From positions 1-9,594 of the forward strand of contig JBAYAO010000051.1 of NCBI GenBank assembly GCA_041669745.1: a DNA stretch of 9,594 bases, in the 5' to 3' direction. Positions 5,988 through 9,594 of this stretch are shown one piece after another. Made by a program: the position numbers and the translations under genes. The notes under the pieces were generated by a model. That model saw only the letters and a list, made by a program, of their open reading frames with translations, was not told the DNA's origin and did no database searches. Source of the stretch: JBAZDV01 sp041669745. Lineage in GTDB: Archaea; Thermoplasmatota; Thermoplasmata; Methanomassiliicoccales; Methanomethylophilaceae. Numbering within the stretch: position 1 is the first letter of the stretch; each line of letters opens with the position of its first letter.

Positions 5988-6012
5988 CCTTGTCGGTTCA
6001 TGGGGTATCAGA

Positions 6013-6837
6013 ATGGATGTACATTTCACAGTTCCGCAGGTGCAGAGGTTGAAGGAATTAGGATGCGACGTCGCAGATGATGGATTTAAAAGCGTAAGTG
6101 AAAGGGAAAGCGCATTTGCGTCTATTATGACAGATCTGAACAGAGACAATCTATCCGACATAGAGAGTTTCAGGGCCCAACCGAGGAGGAACGAATTATC
6201 AGATATCGAGTTCTTGCTAGCTGGCAAACTCATCGAACTAGGATTCATGGAATTCAAGACGCCTACGATAATATCCAAGGATGCATTGGACAAGATGTCC
6301 ATAACAGAAGGACATCCACTAAGGAGACAGGTATTCTTCATCGACGATAAGAGATGCATGAGACCAATGCTCGCACCCAATCTGTATGTATCGATGAAGA
6401 ATCTTAGAAAATGCATGGATGGGCCGATCGGGTTCTTTGAGATAGGCCCCTGCTACAGGAAGGAATCACACAGTTCCAGGCATCTTGAGGAATTCACTAT
6501 GCTGAATCTTGTGATAATGGACCCCGACGAGGAACCCATGTCATGTTTGAGATCCTGCATATCGAAGATCATGGAATTTCTGGGAATGGAATATGAACTG
6601 AGGGTCTGTCATTCGGATGTGTATGTCGAGACAATCGACGTGGAAGTGGACGGTCTCGAGGTCGCCTCGGGTGCCGTGGGCCCGCACATCCTCGATAAGG
6701 CACACGGGATTTGTGAGCCATGGTGCGGAGTCGGATTCGGTATCGAACGTCTTCTGATGATCAAAAGAGGCGATAACAGCATTCGTAGGTCCGGTCGGAG
6801 TCTAGCGTATCTGAACGGCGCAAGGATCGATATATAG
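6013..6837 (+). CDS. pylS: Pyrrolysyl-tRNA synthetase, catalytic domain only
   Basis: A class II aminoacyl-tRNA synthetase that charges tRNA-Pyl with pyrrolysine. Its 274 residues cover only the catalytic domain, close in length and sequence to the M. alvus type enzyme; the N-terminal tRNA-binding domain of Methanosarcina PylS is absent, and no separate pylSn is seen here. Motif 2 is FEIGPCYRKESHS (142-154), and motif 3 is GVGFGIERLL (239-248). Pocket residues match the family: Y125, M128, N165, V167, Y204 on the mobile loop and W237. The frame is open upstream to 5884, but that would run through the tRNA gene; ATG 6013 has GGGGT 8 nt before it and fits the family start. The stop is TAG (6835-6837), itself an amber codon. 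Confidence 0.95.
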   Translation: MDVHFTVPQVQRLKELGCDVADDGFKSVSERESAFASIMTDLNRDNLSDIESFRAQPRRNELSDIEFLLAGKLIELGFMEFKTPTIISKDALDKMSITEGHPLRRQVFFIDDKRCMRPMLAPNLYVSMKNLRKCMDGPIGFFEIGPCYRKESHSSRHLEEFTMLNLVIMDPDEEPMSCLRSCISKIMEFLGMEYELRVCHSDVYVETIDVEVDGLEVASGAVGPHILDKAHGICEPWCGVGFGIERLLMIKRGDNSIRRSGRSLAYLNGARIDI

Positions 6838-6850
6838 GGGGTTGATTTGT

Positions 6851-7909
6851 TTGGACACTCGTTTAAAAGATGTTCTGGAATCGGCACTTTCCAGAGAGGA
6901 ATTGTCCAGGGAAGATATAATGTACCTGTTGTCCTGCGAGGATAAACATTCGGAGGATCTTATATTCGAAGCTGCAAGATCGATGACGGAAAGGACGTTC
7001 AGAGGTAAGGTGTACACATACGGGTTTGTTTATTTCTCGACCTACTGTCATAACGATTGTAGTTTTTGCTACTACAGGAGATCCAACGATATAGATCGGT
7101 ACCGAAGGACAGTGGAAGAGGTCGTGGATACTTCATATGCTCTAAGGGATGCGGGCGTCAATTTGATAGATCTCACGATGGGTGAAGATCCGGTTGCGTA
7201 CAGAAACGAATACGCCGGTCTGTTACATCTGGTGAATGCGGTAAATGATGCGATCGAATTGCCAATAATGGTATCCCCGGGTGTAGTGGCCAGCAGTGTG
7301 CTTCCGCGTCTCAGAGCTGTCGGAGCGGATTGGTATGCATGCTATCAGGAGACACACAATCGCGAACTCTTTCGTAGACTCAGGACGGATCAGGATTACG
7401 AAAGAAGGTTCGATATCAAGAAACAGGCATTCTCGGCAGGCATGTTGGTGGAAGAGGGAATCATGACGGGCATAGGGGAAACGAAGGAGGACATTGTGGA
7501 TTCTGTCATGATAATGAGGGATTCAAGTCTCAGACAGGTCAGGGTGATGACATTCGTTCCGCAGAGTGGTGCGCCGTTGGTATTCAATCGCCATCATCAA
7601 TCGTCTGAATTGAGGATAATGGCTGTACTGAGACTTACAAATCCGGATAAACTCATACCTGCCAGTTTGGATATAGAGGGCATCTCAGGATTGGAATCCA
7701 GATTGAACGCAGGGGCGAATGTTATAACCTCGATCGTTCCATCAGATCGATCCCTTGCCGGTGTGGCACAGCATGAATTGGATATAGACAACGGAAACCG
7801 TTCTCCAGATCATGTATACGAAGTATTGGACGATCTCGGATACAGTACTGCGACCGGTAACGAATACAATTCATTCATCGAAAAGTGGAGTGTGGGGGGC
7901 AGTCGATGA
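6851..7909 (+). CDS. pylB: Methylornithine synthase PylB (radical SAM)
   Basis: PylB performs the first pyrrolysine step: a radical SAM mutase rearranges L-lysine to (3R)-3-methyl-D-ornithine. The cluster motif C66-HND-C70-SF-C73 (CxxxCxxC) follows VYFSTY, and later conserved PylB stretches include DLTMGEDP, the VSPGVV strand, and YQETHNRELF. With the TTG at 6851 the protein has 352 residues, near the Methanosarcina length of about 350. An in-frame TTG at 6842 would add three residues but lies against the G-rich GGGGG (6837-6841), whereas 6851 has a normal 9-nt spacing; both are non-ATG starts. The gene begins 13 bp after pylS, and its TGA overlaps the pylC ATG by 4 bp, so translation is probably coupled. 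Confidence 0.93.
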   Translation: MDTRLKDVLESALSREELSREDIMYLLSCEDKHSEDLIFEAARSMTERTFRGKVYTYGFVYFSTYCHNDCSFCYYRRSNDIDRYRRTVEEVVDTSYALRDAGVNLIDLTMGEDPVAYRNEYAGLLHLVNAVNDAIELPIMVSPGVVASSVLPRLRAVGADWYACYQETHNRELFRRLRTDQDYERRFDIKKQAFSAGMLVEEGIMTGIGETKEDIVDSVMIMRDSSLRQVRVMTFVPQSGAPLVFNRHHQSSELRIMAVLRLTNPDKLIPASLDIEGISGLESRLNAGANVITSIVPSDRSLAGVAQHELDIDNGNRSPDHVYEVLDDLGYSTATGNEYNSFIEKWSVGGSR

Positions 7910-9066
7910 GACTCTGTATAGTCGGCGGTGCATTACAGGGCATGGAAGCGGCATATCTGGCTTTAAATGCAGGGTATGAGACAGTAATAGTGGATAGGAG
8001 GGTCGATGCGCCGGCATCATCGCTCGGAGATCATTTTATACAAATGGATCCGGTCAAGGATCGTTCCAAGGCCTTGCAGGTCATTGGCGATTGCGATGCT
8101 GTACTTCCAGCCAACGAAAATATTGAGCTACTATCAGTTCTCAGATCGTTGGCATGTGAGGCAGAGGTGCCTTTGCTTTTTGATATGGATGCCTACAGGG
8201 TATCTTCTTCCAAGATCGCATCCAACGATCTGATGGGTCGTCTGTCTGTTCCGATGCCGATACAGTGGCCGACATGTGGATTTCCGGCAGTGGTCAAGCC
8301 CTCGTCGCAGAGTGGAAGTATCGGTGTTTCTGTCGTCAGGAATGAAGGGGAGATGAACAGAGGATTGGAGGAGGTAAAGAGACTGAAGGATGTACCAGTT
8401 GTTCAGGAATATGTACACGGGAGGAATTTTTCCGTAGAAGTGATAGGTAACGGGATGTCGGCAGTATCTTATTTTCTCACCGAGGTGATTCTGGATGAGA
8501 ACTATGACTGCAAGATGGTTCGCTGCAATCCAGGAAAAGACAGGGGGGTATGCTTGCAGTTGGGATCATATGCTGTCAAGATTGCCGAATCCATGTCACT
8601 CAACGGGATTATGGACATCGAAGCCATAGAGGGGGAAAGCGGGATCCGTATTTTAGAGGTAGATGCAAGAATACCGAGTCAGACACCTGCAGCGATATAC
8701 CACGCAACAGGTGTCAATCTTCTGAAAGAACTTGTCAATTCGAGGTCAAAGAGCATGACTGTTCCTAGATTTCACTCAGGTTCGTCGATCTATGAACACG
8801 TATACGTTGATAGTGGTATAATGAGAACATGCGGAGAGAAGATGTTCTCAAATGTCCGAGAACCGTACATATTGGACGGTCTCTTCGGAGCGGACCGTGT
8901 GATAACAGATTTTTCGCCGTCGAAGGAAATATGGTATGCCACATTGATATTTACAGGCAGAGACGAGGCTGAAGCGGAGAACAAGAGGAAGAATTCCATA
9001 AGTTTGATGATGGATGAGTGTTCCATACGAAAGTACTGTGATCCTTCCCCGGGGGTCAGGGTATGA
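7906..9066 (+). CDS. pylC: 3-methylornithine--L-lysine ligase PylC (ATP-grasp)
   Basis: PylC joins 3-methyl-D-ornithine to the epsilon-amino group of a second lysine, using ATP. The 386-residue protein has an N-terminal Rossmann-like preATP-grasp part (MRLCIVGGALQGMEAAYLAL), the ATP-grasp strand FPAVVKPSSQSGSIGV with nucleotide-binding K131, VQEYVHGRNFSVEV, and the metal/substrate region ILEVDARIPSQTPAAIYHAT (E251, D253). It is somewhat longer than Methanosarcina PylC (about 363). The frame opens at an ATG at 7885, but I chose 7906: it gives the standard N terminus, has a GGGGGG ribosome binding site (7893-7898) 7 nt upstream, and overlaps the pylB stop as ATGA. Its own TGA overlaps the pylD ATG the same way. 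Confidence 0.93.
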   Translation: MRLCIVGGALQGMEAAYLALNAGYETVIVDRRVDAPASSLGDHFIQMDPVKDRSKALQVIGDCDAVLPANENIELLSVLRSLACEAEVPLLFDMDAYRVSSSKIASNDLMGRLSVPMPIQWPTCGFPAVVKPSSQSGSIGVSVVRNEGEMNRGLEEVKRLKDVPVVQEYVHGRNFSVEVIGNGMSAVSYFLTEVILDENYDCKMVRCNPGKDRGVCLQLGSYAVKIAESMSLNGIMDIEAIEGESGIRILEVDARIPSQTPAAIYHATGVNLLKELVNSRSKSMTVPRFHSGSSIYEHVYVDSGIMRTCGEKMFSNVREPYILDGLFGADRVITDFSPSKEIWYATLIFTGRDEAEAENKRKNSISLMMDECSIRKYCDPSPGVRV

Positions 9067-9594
9067 CAAGATTAACAACGGACATGATCCAGGATACCGT
9101 GAACGTGTCTCAATTGGATTACAAGCTTGTCCATTCCATAGGCATGGACACGCTGGGATTGGCAAAGAAGGCAGCGGGCACCTCAGCCACAGACACGAAC
9201 CCTCGAAAATACAGCGCCGCCGTTGTGCCGATGACCTGCGGATTGGGAACGATATCTGGTTTTTCTGAATCGGTAGATGCTACATTGAAAAATCTGGGAA
9301 TGAGATCATCCATAACTTCTGGCACTGATGTAGTGGGAATGACTGAAGCTATAGAATCCGATGCAGATATAGTATTCATGGCAGATGACGAACAGTTCAT
9401 CGCTCTCAATGTTAGGATGCACAAGTATGTCGACAACACAGAATCGACTGCAAGAGGATACGTTGCAGCCTTGGAGGCTGCGAACGGTTCATTGCAGGAC
9501 AAGACGGTGTTGGTCATAGGGTGCGGTAGAGTGGGATCGATTGCGATCGGTCTGCTTTCGGATTTATGTGCCAGAGTCTGTGCCGTTGATATAT
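9063..9594 (+). CDS. pylD: Pyrrolysine synthase PylD, 3' end cut by the window
   Basis: PylD is the NAD-dependent dehydrogenase of the last step: it oxidises the lysine-methylornithine dipeptide to the aldehyde, which cyclises to pyrrolysine. 177 codons are present, and the frame is still open at the window edge; the family is about 260-270 residues, so roughly the last third is missing. The N-terminal part contains VVPMTCGLGTISGFSESV (54-71) and IVFMADDEQFIALN (103-116), matching PylD VPVTSGNGIIGNFS and LMADDNTFLAHN. The NAD-binding loop VLVIGCGRVGS (149-159) has G-x-G-x-x-G. The ATG overlaps the pylC TGA by 4 bp (ATGA), completing the pylTSBCD order. Confidence 0.93.
   Translation, partial: MTRLTTDMIQDTVNVSQLDYKLVHSIGMDTLGLAKKAAGTSATDTNPRKYSAAVVPMTCGLGTISGFSESVDATLKNLGMRSSITSGTDVVGMTEAIESDADIVFMADDEQFIALNVRMHKYVDNTESTARGYVAALEAANGSLQDKTVLVIGCGRVGSIAIGLLSDLCARVCAVDI

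Noticed and set aside
5884..6012. N-terminal extension of pylS from ATG 5884
   Set aside because: It would translate the tRNA-Pyl gene; the family start and a ribosome binding site support ATG 6013.
1..9594. CRISPR array, insertion sequence or integrase/attachment site
   Set aside because: No regularly spaced repeats, no transposase or integrase and no terminal inverted repeats are visible.

Overview
The window is archaeal and almost certainly from a methylotrophic methanogen of the order Methanomassiliicoccales; the genus cannot be fixed from the sequence. Four things point there: a monomethylamine methyltransferase gene (mtmB) with an in-frame amber codon at position 202, a pyrrolysine cassette in the order pylT-pylS-pylB-pylC-pylD, a pylS that encodes only the catalytic domain (274 aa, no N-terminal tRNA-binding domain), and a tRNA-Pyl with no linker between acceptor and D stems and a bulged anticodon stem. 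Start sites, TATA-like boxes and oligo-T tracts also look archaeal.

Layout. 1-246: no convincing gene. 247-906 (minus): a RibD/dihydrofolate-reductase-like oxidoreductase with a strong ribosome binding site. 1104-1574 (plus): a GNAT acetyltransferase resembling diamine acetyltransferases. 1575-1880: AT-rich intergenic region holding two copies of an 18-bp palindrome-like element. 1881-3559: amt-glnK, an ammonium transporter and its PII regulator, overlapping by 4 bp. 3618-5649: mtmC-mtmB, the monomethylamine corrinoid protein and methyltransferase, with TAG at 4867-4869 read as pyrrolysine and a PYLIS-like stem-loop just after it. 5650-5920: intergenic, with a terminator-like region and a palindrome in front of pylT. 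5921-5987: tRNA-Pyl (CUA). 6013-9594: pylS, pylB, pylC and pylD (truncated by the window end), tightly packed; pylB/pylC and pylC/pylD overlap by ATGA.

Functionally the right two thirds form one unit. PylB, PylC and PylD make pyrrolysine from lysine, PylS charges it onto tRNA-Pyl, and the charged tRNA decodes the amber codon of mtmB. MtmB then demethylates monomethylamine onto the corrinoid of MtmC and releases ammonia. The adjacent amt-glnK pair may handle that ammonia or take up methylammonium.

The least expected observations are these. mtmB and pylS, the two genes most tied to amber decoding, themselves end in TAG. A shared 18-bp palindrome sits just after a TATA-like box in front of both amt and pylT. 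A promoter-like sequence is repeated on both sides of mtmCB. GlnK has Phe in place of the uridylylated Tyr51.
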